Assembly: GCA_004193205.1 (NCBI GenBank)
Contig: RZUM01000011.1
Location: forward strand, 124,001-188,000
Source: Gordonia sediminis
GTDB taxonomy: Bacteria > Actinomycetota > Actinomycetes > Mycobacteriales > Mycobacteriaceae
Direction: 5' to 3'
DNA length: 64,000 nt
The notes below the pieces were generated by a model, which did not search any database, was not told where the DNA came from, and saw nothing but the letters and a program-made list of their open reading frames with translations. A program made the position numbers and the translations under genes. Shown here in pieces: positions 24,583 to 32,886 of this stretch. Every line of letters starts with the position of its first letter. The stretch's first letter is position 1.

Positions 24583-25515
24583 ATGTCTGAGATGCACGAC
24601 CACGACCGCGGCCTCCACTTCGACCTGAAATCGCTGAGCCGACGCCGAGCGTTGATGCTGTTTGCCACCGGGGCCGTCGCCACGACCGCGGCGGCGTGCG
24701 GCACCTCATCGTCGACGGACTCCGCGTCGTCGGCCACCGAATCGACGTCGGGAACCGCGGCCACCGGAACGTCGACGTCGGGAACCGCCGCCTGCGCGGC
24801 CGCCGCACCTGGCGAGACCGCCGGCCCCTACCCCGGTGACGGCAGCAACGGACCGAACGTCCTGATCGCGTCGGGCATCGTGCGCAGCGACATCCGCGCG
24901 AGTTTCGGCGACTATTCGGGCACGGCGCCGGGAGTCCCGGCGACACTCACCATGACCCTGCAGGATCTTGTCGACGGGTGCTCACCAGGCGAGGGGATGG
25001 CCGTCTACGTCTGGCACTGCGACGGCGAGGGCAACTACTCCCTCTACAGCCAGGCCGCCGCCGACCAGAACTACCTGCGCGGCGTGCAGGTCGCCGACGC
25101 CGAGGGTGTCGTCCGGTTCACCACCGTCTTCCCCGCCTGCTACGCAGGACGCTGGCCACACATCCACTTCGAGGTGTTCGATTCCCTCGAGCAGGCGGTC
25201 GCTGGGTCCGACGCGCGGCTGACCTCTCAGATCGCCCTTCCCGAAGACGCCTGCAACGCGGTCTTCGACCACGACTCGGGGTACGCGCAGAGCGTGCAGA
25301 ACATGACGCAGATCAGCCTGGCGTCCGACAACGTCTTCGGCGAGGGCTGGGATGCCGAACTGGCCACCGTCACCGGCACACCCGCCGACGGCATGGACAT
25401 CACGATCACCATCGGCGTGGCGTCCGCCGAGGACAACCAGCAAAGCATGGGCGGCCCTCCCGGAGGCGGGCCGGGAGGGCCGGGTGGGCCCGGCCGGCCG
25501 CCTCCGGCGGGCTGA
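24583..25515 (+). CDS. Intradiol ring-cleavage dioxygenase-like lipoprotein (Tat-exported)
   Basis: A 310-aa protein that appears to be exported folded: SRRRALMLFATGAVATTAAACG combines a twin-arginine motif with a lipobox ending at Cys. A Ser/Thr-rich linker follows. The catalytic domain keeps the non-heme iron ligands of intradiol dioxygenases: a Tyr in VYVWHCDGEGNYSLYS, a Tyr in PACYAGRWPH, and two His in RWPHIHFEVF. The C-terminus is Gly/Pro-rich. Surface-anchored intradiol-like proteins of actinobacteria are poorly characterised; extracellular catechol or lignin-derived phenols are possible substrates. I start at MSEMHDHD, close to the Tat motif. Confidence 0.85.
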   Translation: MSEMHDHDRGLHFDLKSLSRRRALMLFATGAVATTAAACGTSSSTDSASSATESTSGTAATGTSTSGTAACAAAAPGETAGPYPGDGSNGPNVLIASGIVRSDIRASFGDYSGTAPGVPATLTMTLQDLVDGCSPGEGMAVYVWHCDGEGNYSLYSQAAADQNYLRGVQVADAEGVVRFTTVFPACYAGRWPHIHFEVFDSLEQAVAGSDARLTSQIALPEDACNAVFDHDSGYAQSVQNMTQISLASDNVFGEGWDAELATVTGTPADGMDITITIGVASAEDNQQSMGGPPGGGPGGPGGPGRPPPAG

Positions 25516-25544
25516 CCGTTCGGCGTCACCGAGCGGGACGCTCG

Positions 25545-26480
25545 CTACGCAAGTGACTCGGCGGCGCGGCCGCGCGGATCGAGGCGGTCACGATTCTCGG
25601 TGGCGAACTCGATCAGGGCTGCTGCGCGGTCGGTGAGACGAACCCGACTCGGCCACATCACGCAGACGTGGCCGCTGTGGCTGGGCTCGACGATCTCGCG
25701 GACGGCGATCGGAAGGCCTTCATACGAGCGGTTGACGCCCGGTCGCTGGATGAGGATCGAGTATCCGAACCCTCTGGCGACAACCGCCCGCGTGAGTTCG
25801 AAATCCTTTGCCCGCTGGGCGATCACCGGGGTCAGTCCGACATCTGCGAACAATCTCAGGGTGTGCTCCGCGGCCGGGGTGAGATCGAGCAGGATCATCG
25901 GCTCGGCCGCCAGCTCGGGCATGGTGACGACGTCTCGTCGGGCGAGCGGGTGGTCCGGGGGCAGGATCGCGTAGGGCGGCGCCTCGTAGATCAGCCGGGT
26001 TTCGAGGTCATCGGGCAGCCCCATGTCGTACCCGATGACGACGTCGAGAGCGCCGGCAGCCAGTCGACCGGGTAGCTCGTCCTGGCCGCCGGTGATCACG
26101 GTCATGTCGATACCGGGATGGTGGTCACGGACCCATTCCATGAGCGGCGGGATCACCGTCGGAGCGAGAGTCGAGTAGCAACCGACCTGCAGCGGGCCCA
26201 CCAGTTCGCGTCCGCCGCTGGCGACGGCCAGTTGCAGCTCGTCGGCATCGCGGAGCAGATCCCCCACGCGCCGTCGCAGATAGACGCCGGTCGGTGTCAA
26301 CGTGACGCCGTGCGCCTTGCGCCGAATCACCAACTGGGTGCGCAGGATCCGCTCGAGTTCGGAGAGCGCAGAGGCCACCGCGGTGGGCGTCACGTGCAGC
26401 GCGGCGGCTGCGGCGGAGATCGATCGAGCGTCCGCCACCGCGGAGAAGTACTCGAGCTGCCGCAAGGTATACGCGGGCAT
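25545..26480 (-). CDS. LysR-family transcriptional regulator
   Basis: A 311-aa regulator. The winged helix N-terminus reads YTLRQLEYFSAVADARSISAAAAALHVTPTAVASALSELE, followed by an effector domain of the usual length. It is divergent from the P450-ferredoxin-ferredoxin reductase genes with a 102-bp shared promoter region, so it very likely controls them in response to the P450 substrate. ATG 26480 is chosen over the upstream GTG. Confidence 0.9.
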   Translation of the reverse strand: MPAYTLRQLEYFSAVADARSISAAAAALHVTPTAVASALSELERILRTQLVIRRKAHGVTLTPTGVYLRRRVGDLLRDADELQLAVASGGRELVGPLQVGCYSTLAPTVIPPLMEWVRDHHPGIDMTVITGGQDELPGRLAAGALDVVIGYDMGLPDDLETRLIYEAPPYAILPPDHPLARRDVVTMPELAAEPMILLDLTPAAEHTLRLFADVGLTPVIAQRAKDFELTRAVVARGFGYSILIQRPGVNRSYEGLPIAVREIVEPSHSGHVCVMWPSRVRLTDRAAALIEFATENRDRLDPRGRAAESLA

Positions 26481-26506
26481 AACCACACCTCTGGTTTGTT
26501 TGTATG

Positions 26507-26528
26507 CAGGTTTTTTGAACTTTACCTG
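26507..26528. promoter_or_regulatory. Candidate LysR binding site
   Basis: The inverted repeat CAGGT-N12-ACCTG sits between the LysR gene and the P450 gene in AT-rich sequence. It fits the T-N11-A type of LysR operator and could control both directions. Confidence 0.5.
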
Positions 26529-26582
26529 TGAAGGTGATTCGGGCCACTCTGAGTCTCAGTCGAGACACAGGAGACAAGACCG

Positions 26583-27773
26583 ATGAGTGTGACCAGCGAG
26601 CGTTCCCGCCAGATTCCCACCGCCGACGACGTGACGATCGCCAACCTCTTCGCCGACCCGTATCCGATCTATCACCGCATGCGGGCGCAGGCACCCATCC
26701 ACTGGGTTCCGGCGGTCAACCGGTACATGGTGGTCGGCCACGAGGCGTGCCACACCGTCGAACTCGACGACGAGCGATTCTCTGCCGACGAGACGAACTC
26801 GCTGATGAAACGCGCCATGGGCCACAGCATGCTGCGCAAGGACGGTGCGGAGCACGACGTCGACCGCCGCGCCTACGGCGGGGTGCTGCGGCCGAAGTCG
26901 ATCAAGACACGGTGGCAGGCGGTCTTCGAGAACAACTACGCGATCTACGCGCAGCGACTGCGCGACGCGGGTCCCGGCGCGGATCTGGTGCGGGACTTCG
27001 CGGCACCCTATGCGGCCGAGAACCTCCGGGTGATCCTCGGGCTCGAGAACGCCACGCAGGACGACCTGCAACGCTGGTCGCAGACGCTGATCGACGGGAC
27101 CGGGAACTACGCCGACGACCCCGAGGTCTGGGCGAAGGCGGAGCGGTCGTCGCGAGAGGTCGACGAGGCGATCGACGAGATGCTCCGTCGTCGTCGCACC
27201 GATCCCGACGACTCCCTGGTGTCGATTCTCGGTGCATCCGGAATGCCGCTCGACGCCCTGCGCGCCAATCTGAAGATGACGATCGGCGGTGGGGTCAACG
27301 AGCCGCGCGATGCGCTGGCGACCACCGTGTGGGCGCTGCTGGATCGTCCCGGGCAACTGTCGACAGTCCGGGCGGAGCGCCGATGGATCGACGCGTTCGA
27401 GGAGTCGATCCGGTGGATCGCGCCGATCGGCATGTATCCCCGCGAGGTCACCGCCGATACGGTGCTCGCGGGCATGGAGTTGCCGAAGGGCGCGCGCCTG
27501 GGCGTCGTCGTGGGCGCGGCAAACCGGGATCCCGAGGTGTTCGAGGACCCCGACGCGTACAACATCGACCGCCCCCGCAAGCCGCATCTCGCCTTCGGCG
27601 GTGGCAGCCATTTCTGCGCGGGCGCGTGGGTCGCGCGCGCGTCGGTCGTGGCGACCGCGCTGCCCCGACTCTTCGAGGACTTCCCCGGCCTCCGGCGCGA
27701 CGACTCCCACCCCGTCGAGGTCGGCGGCTGGGTGTTCCGCGGTGTCCTGAGCCTGCCAGTGCACTGGAACTGA
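26583..27773 (+). CDS. Cytochrome P450 (GcoA/CYP255-like)
   Basis: A 396-aa soluble P450. The heme loop reads FGGGSHFCAGAW with Cys345 as ligand, and the ExxR motif reads EESIR. The I helix reads GGGVNEPRDA, lacking the usual acid-alcohol pair (A/G-G-x-E/D-T). As I remember it, the guaiacol O-demethylase GcoA has a similar EP-containing I helix and a similar C-terminus, here GGWVFRGVLSLPVHWN. An aromatic O-dealkylase is therefore plausible. Unlike GcoA, it is paired with a separate ferredoxin and ferredoxin reductase. GGAG precedes the ATG; LysR is divergent. Confidence 0.9.
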   Translation: MSVTSERSRQIPTADDVTIANLFADPYPIYHRMRAQAPIHWVPAVNRYMVVGHEACHTVELDDERFSADETNSLMKRAMGHSMLRKDGAEHDVDRRAYGGVLRPKSIKTRWQAVFENNYAIYAQRLRDAGPGADLVRDFAAPYAAENLRVILGLENATQDDLQRWSQTLIDGTGNYADDPEVWAKAERSSREVDEAIDEMLRRRRTDPDDSLVSILGASGMPLDALRANLKMTIGGGVNEPRDALATTVWALLDRPGQLSTVRAERRWIDAFEESIRWIAPIGMYPREVTADTVLAGMELPKGARLGVVVGAANRDPEVFEDPDAYNIDRPRKPHLAFGGGSHFCAGAWVARASVVATALPRLFEDFPGLRRDDSHPVEVGGWVFRGVLSLPVHWN

Positions 27774-27833
27774 CTGCCCGAGCAGCGATTCCGCACACCC
27801 AACCACCCCCACCCACAAACCGAGGGATCAACC

Positions 27834-28157
27834 ATGGCCAAAGTGACCTTTCATCATCAGGACGGAACAGACACCGTCGTCGACGCCGACCCGGGCAGCA
27901 ACGTGATGCGCGCCGCGGTACAGAACAGCGTCAGCGGCATCGTCGGCGAGTGTGGCGGCCAGGCCATGTGCGCCACGTGTCATGTCTATGTCCCCGAACC
28001 GTTCCTCTCGCAGCTCGATCCGATCAGCGAGGACGAAGACGAGATGCTCGACTGCACCGCTTCCCCACGAGAGGCCAACAGCCGCTTGGGTTGTCAGATC
28101 GTCGTCGGCGACACGCTCGAGGAGGTCGAGGTCCATGTGCCCGACGCACAGATCTGA
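27834..28157 (+). CDS. [2Fe-2S] ferredoxin (adrenodoxin/putidaredoxin type)
   Basis: A 107-aa electron carrier. The cluster ligands follow the C-x5-C-x2-C-x(about 36)-C pattern (CGGQAMCATCHVYV and later LGC). It lies 60 bases after the P450 gene and overlaps the reductase gene that follows, so the three form a class I P450 system. Its role is to pass electrons from the NADH-dependent reductase to the P450. Confidence 0.92.
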   Translation: MAKVTFHHQDGTDTVVDADPGSNVMRAAVQNSVSGIVGECGGQAMCATCHVYVPEPFLSQLDPISEDEDEMLDCTASPREANSRLGCQIVVGDTLEEVEVHVPDAQI

Positions 28158-29424
28158 CGATCTCGACCGCGAACCATCCCTGCAATCGGTCGTCATCGTC
28201 GGGGCCGGTCACGCCGGAGTTCAGGCCGCCGACTCGCTGCGGTCGGGCGGTCACCGGGGCTCCATCACGATCCTCGGAGACGAATCCGACCTGCCGTATC
28301 AACGCCCACCACTGTCCAAGGAGCACCTCGCGGCCGGTCACGATCCCACGCAGGTGCTGCCGCTGCGCGGCGACAAGTACTTCGCCGACAACGAGATCGA
28401 CATGCGACTCGGGATACAGGCGATCACGATCGACCGGCACACCCGCACCGTCGGGCTGTCGGACGGCTCCGCCCTGCCGTTCGACGCGCTCATCCTGGCC
28501 ACCGGGGCCACCAATCGACCACTGGGCGTGCCGGGCTCGGACCTGACCGGAGTCCACATGTTGCGCTCGCTCGCCGATGCTCGATCGGTGCAGAACACGT
28601 TGGCGACCGCCCTATCGGTGATCGTGGTCGGCGGCGGGTTCATCGGCCTCGAGTTCGCGGCCGCGGTCCGGGCACGAGGCCTTCCGGTGACCGTGTTCGA
28701 GTCGGGCGGCCGCACCCTCGAGCGGGCCGTCAGCCAAGCGACATCATCCTTCGTGGCGGCGGCCCACCGTGATGCCGGCATCGATCTGCGTCTCGGCGAA
28801 ACGGTGACGGAGTTCGTCGAACGCGACGGGCGTGTCGCCGCTGCGATCAGCAGTACCGGAAAGCGGTACGACGCCGACCTGGTATTGGCCGGGATCGGCG
28901 TCATCCCCCGGGTCGACCTCGCACACCGCGCCGGGCTCGACGTCGAGGACGGCGTCGTCGTCGACGAGCATCTGCGCACCAGCGACCCGACCATCTACGC
29001 CATCGGCGACTGCGCGAGCCACCCGTGCACCCACGGTGGCCGGCGCCTACGTCTGGAGTCGGTGCAGAACGCCACCGACCAGGCCAAACACGTCGCCGCG
29101 GAGATCCTCGGCACGTCCGCACCGTATGACCGGTTGCCCTGGTTCTGGAGTCACCAGGGTTCGGTCAAGCTGCAGATCGCCGGTCTCCGCCAGCCGGATG
29201 ACGAGACCGTCGTCCTCGGGGATCCGGCCGTGGGCAAGTTCTCGGTGTGCTGCCTGCGCGACGGTCGCCTGGCAGCCGTCGAGTCGATCAACCGCCCCGC
29301 CGATCACATGGCGGCCCGCCGCCTGCTGGCGGCCGGACAGCCCACCGCTCCTCGAGATCTTCGGGAACCGGACTTCGATCTGAAACGGTTTGCCACCGAG
29401 GCCACCGCGGCACTCGGTCGATGA
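28135..29424 (+). CDS. Ferredoxin reductase (FAD/NAD-binding, putidaredoxin-reductase type)
   Basis: A 429-aa flavoprotein with two Rossmann domains: VVIVGAGHAGVQAADSL for FAD near the N-terminus and VIVVGGGFIGLEFAA for NAD near residue 165, plus TIYAIGDCA near 290. It overlaps the end of the ferredoxin gene by 23 bases. ATG 28135 fits the family length and GAGG lies upstream. It supplies electrons for the adjacent ferredoxin and P450. Confidence 0.9.
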   Translation: MCPTHRSDDLDREPSLQSVVIVGAGHAGVQAADSLRSGGHRGSITILGDESDLPYQRPPLSKEHLAAGHDPTQVLPLRGDKYFADNEIDMRLGIQAITIDRHTRTVGLSDGSALPFDALILATGATNRPLGVPGSDLTGVHMLRSLADARSVQNTLATALSVIVVGGGFIGLEFAAAVRARGLPVTVFESGGRTLERAVSQATSSFVAAAHRDAGIDLRLGETVTEFVERDGRVAAAISSTGKRYDADLVLAGIGVIPRVDLAHRAGLDVEDGVVVDEHLRTSDPTIYAIGDCASHPCTHGGRRLRLESVQNATDQAKHVAAEILGTSAPYDRLPWFWSHQGSVKLQIAGLRQPDDETVVLGDPAVGKFSVCCLRDGRLAAVESINRPADHMAARRLLAAGQPTAPRDLREPDFDLKRFATEATAALGR

Positions 29425-29554
29425 ACCGCTGGGACCTCACCGATCGCCCGAACATCCCACTCCGCCATCGGGTTACGCCCTGACATCCAGGTTCGTCCCG
29501 ACATGCCGAAGTGCCCCCAACACCCTGTTGCGCTCTGAATCGAAAGGATCCGTC

Positions 29555-30955
29555 TTGCACAGCATTCCATCCGCGAACGACGCCCCGCGGTCATCGACCG
29601 CTCGCGTCGCATTCGCCACGGTCATCGGAACCACCATCGAGTGGTACGACTTCTTCATCTACGGCACCGCTGCCGGCCTGGTCTTCTCCCAGCTGTTCTT
29701 CGAACCGGCGGGCAAGTCCATGGGCCTCGTGCTGGCCTTCGCCACGGTCGGTATCAGCTTCGTGTTCCGCCCCGTCGGCGCCTTCTTGGCCGGTCACTTC
29801 GGCGATCGCCTCGGTCGCAAGTCGATGCTGGTCGCGACGCTGTTGATGATGGGCTTGTCGACGAGCCTCATCGGCCTGCTCCCGACCTATGGAACAGCGG
29901 GCATACTCGCCCCGATCCTTCTTGTCGCACTTCGCATCCTGCAAGGTATCTCGGCCGGTGGTGAATGGGGCGGCGCGGTCTTGATGGCCGTCGAGCATGC
30001 CCCCGCAGACCGACGTGGACGAGCCGGCTCGTTCCCGCAACTCGGAGTTCCCCTCGGCATGGTCCTCGCGGCCGGCATGACCGCACTGATGACCGGCGTG
30101 GTGGCACCCGGCGACGCCTACCTCGAGTGGGGCTGGCGGATACCCTTCCTGCTCAGCATCGTCCTGGTCGGCGTCGGATACTACGTGCGCCGAGCCGTCG
30201 ACGAGAGTCCGGTCTTCACCGCCCTGACCCAGCGGAAGGAACGCGTCAAGGCACCGATCGCAACCTTGCTGCGCCGCCATTGGGTTCTGGTGGTCCTCGC
30301 CGCGCTCGTCTTCGCCGGCAACAACGCGGCCGGCTACATGACCACCGGCGGCTTCGTGGCCAGCTATGCGACCGACCCGGACGGCCCGGTCGGACTCGGG
30401 CGGACCCCGGTGCTCGTCGCGATGACCGGGGCCGCCGCGGTGTGGGCGGTCACCACATACCTCGGTGGATATCTGGCCGACCGTATCGGCCGTAAGCGGA
30501 CCTACATCGTCGGCTACGTGTGTCTGATGGTCACCGTCGTTCCGGTGTTCTTCCTGGTGCAGTCGGGCAGCGCGCTGCTGCTGTTCGTCGGGCTCGCCGT
30601 GTTCACCATCGGCCTGGGACTGGCGTATGGCCCGCAATCAGCCTGGTATGCAGAGCTTTTCCCGGCCTCGGTCCGTTTCTCGGGAGTCGCCCTCGCCTAC
30701 GCGCTCGGCGCCGTCCTCGGTGGCGCTTTCGCACCCATGATCGCGACGGCGCTGACCGCGGCCACGGGTTCGGTGCAATCGGTCTCCGCCTACCTCATGG
30801 TGATGTTCGTGATCGCACTCGCGGCCACCTTGTCGCTACGCGACCGGCCCGGCATCGACCTGACATCCGAGCAGGAGCCGCCCTCCGTCCCGGCAGCGAC
30901 GATGTTCGGCAACGCTGGCTCCGGTCGAGAGGTCCGGGTGGCCGAGACGGTGTGA
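29555..30955 (+). CDS. MFS transporter, metabolite:H+ symporter (MHS) type
   Basis: A 466-aa inner-membrane permease with about twelve hydrophobic segments. TTIEWYDFFIYGTAAGLVF and FGDRLGRKSMLV are typical of the MHS branch (KgtP, ShiA, aromatic acid permeases). I choose TTG 29555 because GAAAGGA is correctly spaced and the first conserved residues follow soon after. It lies 130 bases after the reductase gene and is probably the uptake system for the P450 substrate, likely an organic or aromatic acid. Confidence 0.87.
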   Translation: MHSIPSANDAPRSSTARVAFATVIGTTIEWYDFFIYGTAAGLVFSQLFFEPAGKSMGLVLAFATVGISFVFRPVGAFLAGHFGDRLGRKSMLVATLLMMGLSTSLIGLLPTYGTAGILAPILLVALRILQGISAGGEWGGAVLMAVEHAPADRRGRAGSFPQLGVPLGMVLAAGMTALMTGVVAPGDAYLEWGWRIPFLLSIVLVGVGYYVRRAVDESPVFTALTQRKERVKAPIATLLRRHWVLVVLAALVFAGNNAAGYMTTGGFVASYATDPDGPVGLGRTPVLVAMTGAAAVWAVTTYLGGYLADRIGRKRTYIVGYVCLMVTVVPVFFLVQSGSALLLFVGLAVFTIGLGLAYGPQSAWYAELFPASVRFSGVALAYALGAVLGGAFAPMIATALTAATGSVQSVSAYLMVMFVIALAATLSLRDRPGIDLTSEQEPPSVPAATMFGNAGSGREVRVAETV

Positions 30956-30962
30956 CGGGTCA

Positions 30963-30989
30963 GGCCGGGGCGGGTGATCCGCCCCGGCC
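30963..30989. terminator. Terminator after the MFS gene
   Basis: A perfect 11-bp GC stem (ggccggggcgg / ccgccccggcc) with a 5-nt loop starts 7 bases after the MFS stop codon. Confidence 0.8.
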
Positions 30990-31072
30990 CGCCGACGGGT
31001 CCGCCCGGGCGGCCGGCACCGATCGGCTGTTCCGGCCACGGCCGGTCGCGGCCACCGGCAGAATGATTCAGT

Positions 31073-31498
31073 GTGAGCGACTTCAACAGCACGATCATCG
31101 ACGAGTTCCGCTCGAACGGCGGGTTCGTCAAGACCGCCGGGTTCGGTGACAACCTCATCCTGCTGCACACCGTCGGCATCAAATCGCGAGAGCCGCGGAT
31201 CAACCCCCTGTTCGCCCTGCCCGACGACGGGTCGTGGCTGGTGGTGGGCTCGGCAGCCGGCTCTCCGAAGACCCCGGCGTGGGTGCACAACCTGCGTGCG
31301 ATGCCGCAGGTCGACCTCGAGGTACCCGTCGACGGGACCGTCGTCGGACGCTTGGCGACGGTCCGCGAACTCTCCCCCGAGGAGCGGGATGCGGCGTGGC
31401 AGCGCTTCGTCGACGTGTCCGACGGTTTCCGCAAGTACACCGAGACCGCCCAGGGCCGCCGGTTCCCGATCTTCCGGCTGACTCCGGTCGACCGATAG
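31073..31498 (+). CDS. Deazaflavin-dependent nitroreductase (Ddn) family protein
   Basis: A 141-aa split beta-barrel protein of the Ddn family, whose members use F420 or FMN. Marks are ILLHTVGIKSREPRINPL, WLVVGSAAGSPKTPAWVHNL and the C-terminal RRFPIFRLTPV. A GTG start lies 83 bases after the MFS terminator. Physiological substrates are mostly unknown; quinones are reduced by some members. Its presence suggests F420 metabolism, as expected in mycobacteria-like actinomycetes. Confidence 0.9.
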   Translation: MSDFNSTIIDEFRSNGGFVKTAGFGDNLILLHTVGIKSREPRINPLFALPDDGSWLVVGSAAGSPKTPAWVHNLRAMPQVDLEVPVDGTVVGRLATVRELSPEERDAAWQRFVDVSDGFRKYTETAQGRRFPIFRLTPVDR

Positions 31499-31513
31499 CC
31501 GGCGGCATCCGCC

Positions 31514-32500
31514 GTGAGCACCACAGGTCAGCGCGCCGCAAGCGTCCCGCGCGGCTACGCTGACGTGGTGTTCGGGGTGGGCGACGAGATCGACGACTTC
31601 ACCGTCGACGAGTTCCTCGGTAGCGGCGCCAGCGCCGAGGTCTACCGGGTCCATCGCGGCGACGACCCGCATTCGGTCGCGCTCAAGGTGCTGCGCACCG
31701 GGGTCGGCGATCCGCGCCGTGCTCGGGAGCGCTTCGAGCGGGAGTTCACCATCGCGTCGCTGCTACACCACCCGCACATCGTGGGTGTCTTCGCGCGCGG
31801 GGAGATCACCGACCCCGAGGTCCTCGGCGAGAACACCTCCACCACCGCCGTGCTGTGGACCGCGATGGAGTACATCGACGGCACCCCGGCATCCGCGCAC
31901 ATCGCCCATCCCCCGGACGAACCCGACATGCCGACCGTGCTCGCGATCGGCACCCAGATCGCCGAGGCCCTCGATTACGCCCACGGCTGCGAGGTACTCC
32001 ACCGCGACGTGAAACCGGCCAACATCATGGTGTCCACCGGCCGCGATGGCGTCCACGCCGTGCTCACCGACTTCGGCATCGCACAATTCCTCGACGACGC
32101 GCGACCGCTGGCCCGCAACGGCCGCGTGCAGGGGTCCATCGCGTATGCCGCCCCGGAACTGCTTACCGCACAGCACCTCTCACCGGCCACGGACCTGTAC
32201 GCGTTCGCGGTCACCATGTTCGAGATGCTCACCGGGCAACCCCCGTTTCCTCGGGCCACGGCGTTCGCGATCTCTCACGCACACCTCTACGAGCCGATAC
32301 CACGTCTGACAGCCATCCGAGGTTGGCTGCCGTCGTCGTTGAACTCTGTCTTCGCCAAAGCATTGGCCAAGGACCCCGCCGACCGCTACGACAACTGCGC
32401 CGAGTTCGTCGCCATCGTGGTTCGGGCACTGCGTGACGTCCCGGTGCCCGAGACACCGGTATCTCGGCGGTGGGGGTGGCGTCGGTCACGACACGGCTGA
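31514..32500 (+). CDS. Soluble serine/threonine protein kinase
   Basis: A 328-aa Hanks-type kinase without a membrane segment or sensor domain. The glycine loop reads LGSGASAEVY, the ATP-binding Lys is in VALKVL, the catalytic loop reads HRDVKPANIM, the metal-binding DFG is in LTDFGIAQF, and the APE motif is in AAPEL. It lies 15 bases after the Ddn-type gene. The Arg-rich C-terminus ends at the repeat array. The exact start is uncertain; GTG codons a little further on are possible. Confidence 0.88.
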   Translation: MSTTGQRAASVPRGYADVVFGVGDEIDDFTVDEFLGSGASAEVYRVHRGDDPHSVALKVLRTGVGDPRRARERFEREFTIASLLHHPHIVGVFARGEITDPEVLGENTSTTAVLWTAMEYIDGTPASAHIAHPPDEPDMPTVLAIGTQIAEALDYAHGCEVLHRDVKPANIMVSTGRDGVHAVLTDFGIAQFLDDARPLARNGRVQGSIAYAAPELLTAQHLSPATDLYAFAVTMFEMLTGQPPFPRATAFAISHAHLYEPIPRLTAIRGWLPSSLNSVFAKALAKDPADRYDNCAEFVAIVVRALRDVPVPETPVSRRWGWRRSRHG

Positions 32501-32525
32501 GGTGGTCTCGGATTCGAGCACGTTG

Positions 32526-32886
32526 TGGTCTCGATACGCGGGCTCGCTACGCTCGCACGCTACTCGACCAGCGGAGGGGGCGAGTGGCCTCGATACGCGG
32601 GCTCGCTGCGCTCGCGCGCTACTCGACCAGCGGTAAAGGGCGCGCGCTACTCGACCAGCGGAAAGGGGGGTGCGCTACTCGACCAGCGGGGGGCGAGTGG
32701 TCTCGATACGCGGGCTCGCTACGCTCGCACGCTACTCGACCAGCGGAAAAGGGCGCGCGCTACTCGACCAGCGGAAAAGGGCGCGCGCTACTCGACCAGC
32801 GGAAAAGGGCGCGCGCTACTCGACCAGTGGAAAGGGGTGCGCTACTCGACCAGCGGTAAAGGGGGCGCGCTACTCGACCAGCGGTG
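32526..32886. repeat. Array of 'ctactcgaccagcgg' intergenic repeats (cluster 3)
   Basis: About ten cores of ctactcgaccagcgg occur. Three are in 49-bp units (32526-32574, 32585-32633, 32698-32746) beginning tggtctcgata or tggcctcgata. The others are 25-29-bp tandem units with an aaaagggcgcgcg spacer. The array fills the gap between the convergent kinase and amidohydrolase genes and runs into the amidohydrolase coding end. Confidence 0.85.

Noticed and set aside
26528-28546. 672-codon + frame across the P450 and ferredoxin genes
   Set aside because: It overlaps two certain genes in another frame, and its Arg-rich sequence has no family motif.
32526-32886. Possible CRISPR array at cluster 3
   Set aside because: Unit and spacer lengths vary, spacers are near-identical short low-complexity runs, and no cas genes are near. 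It is an interspersed or tandem repeat.
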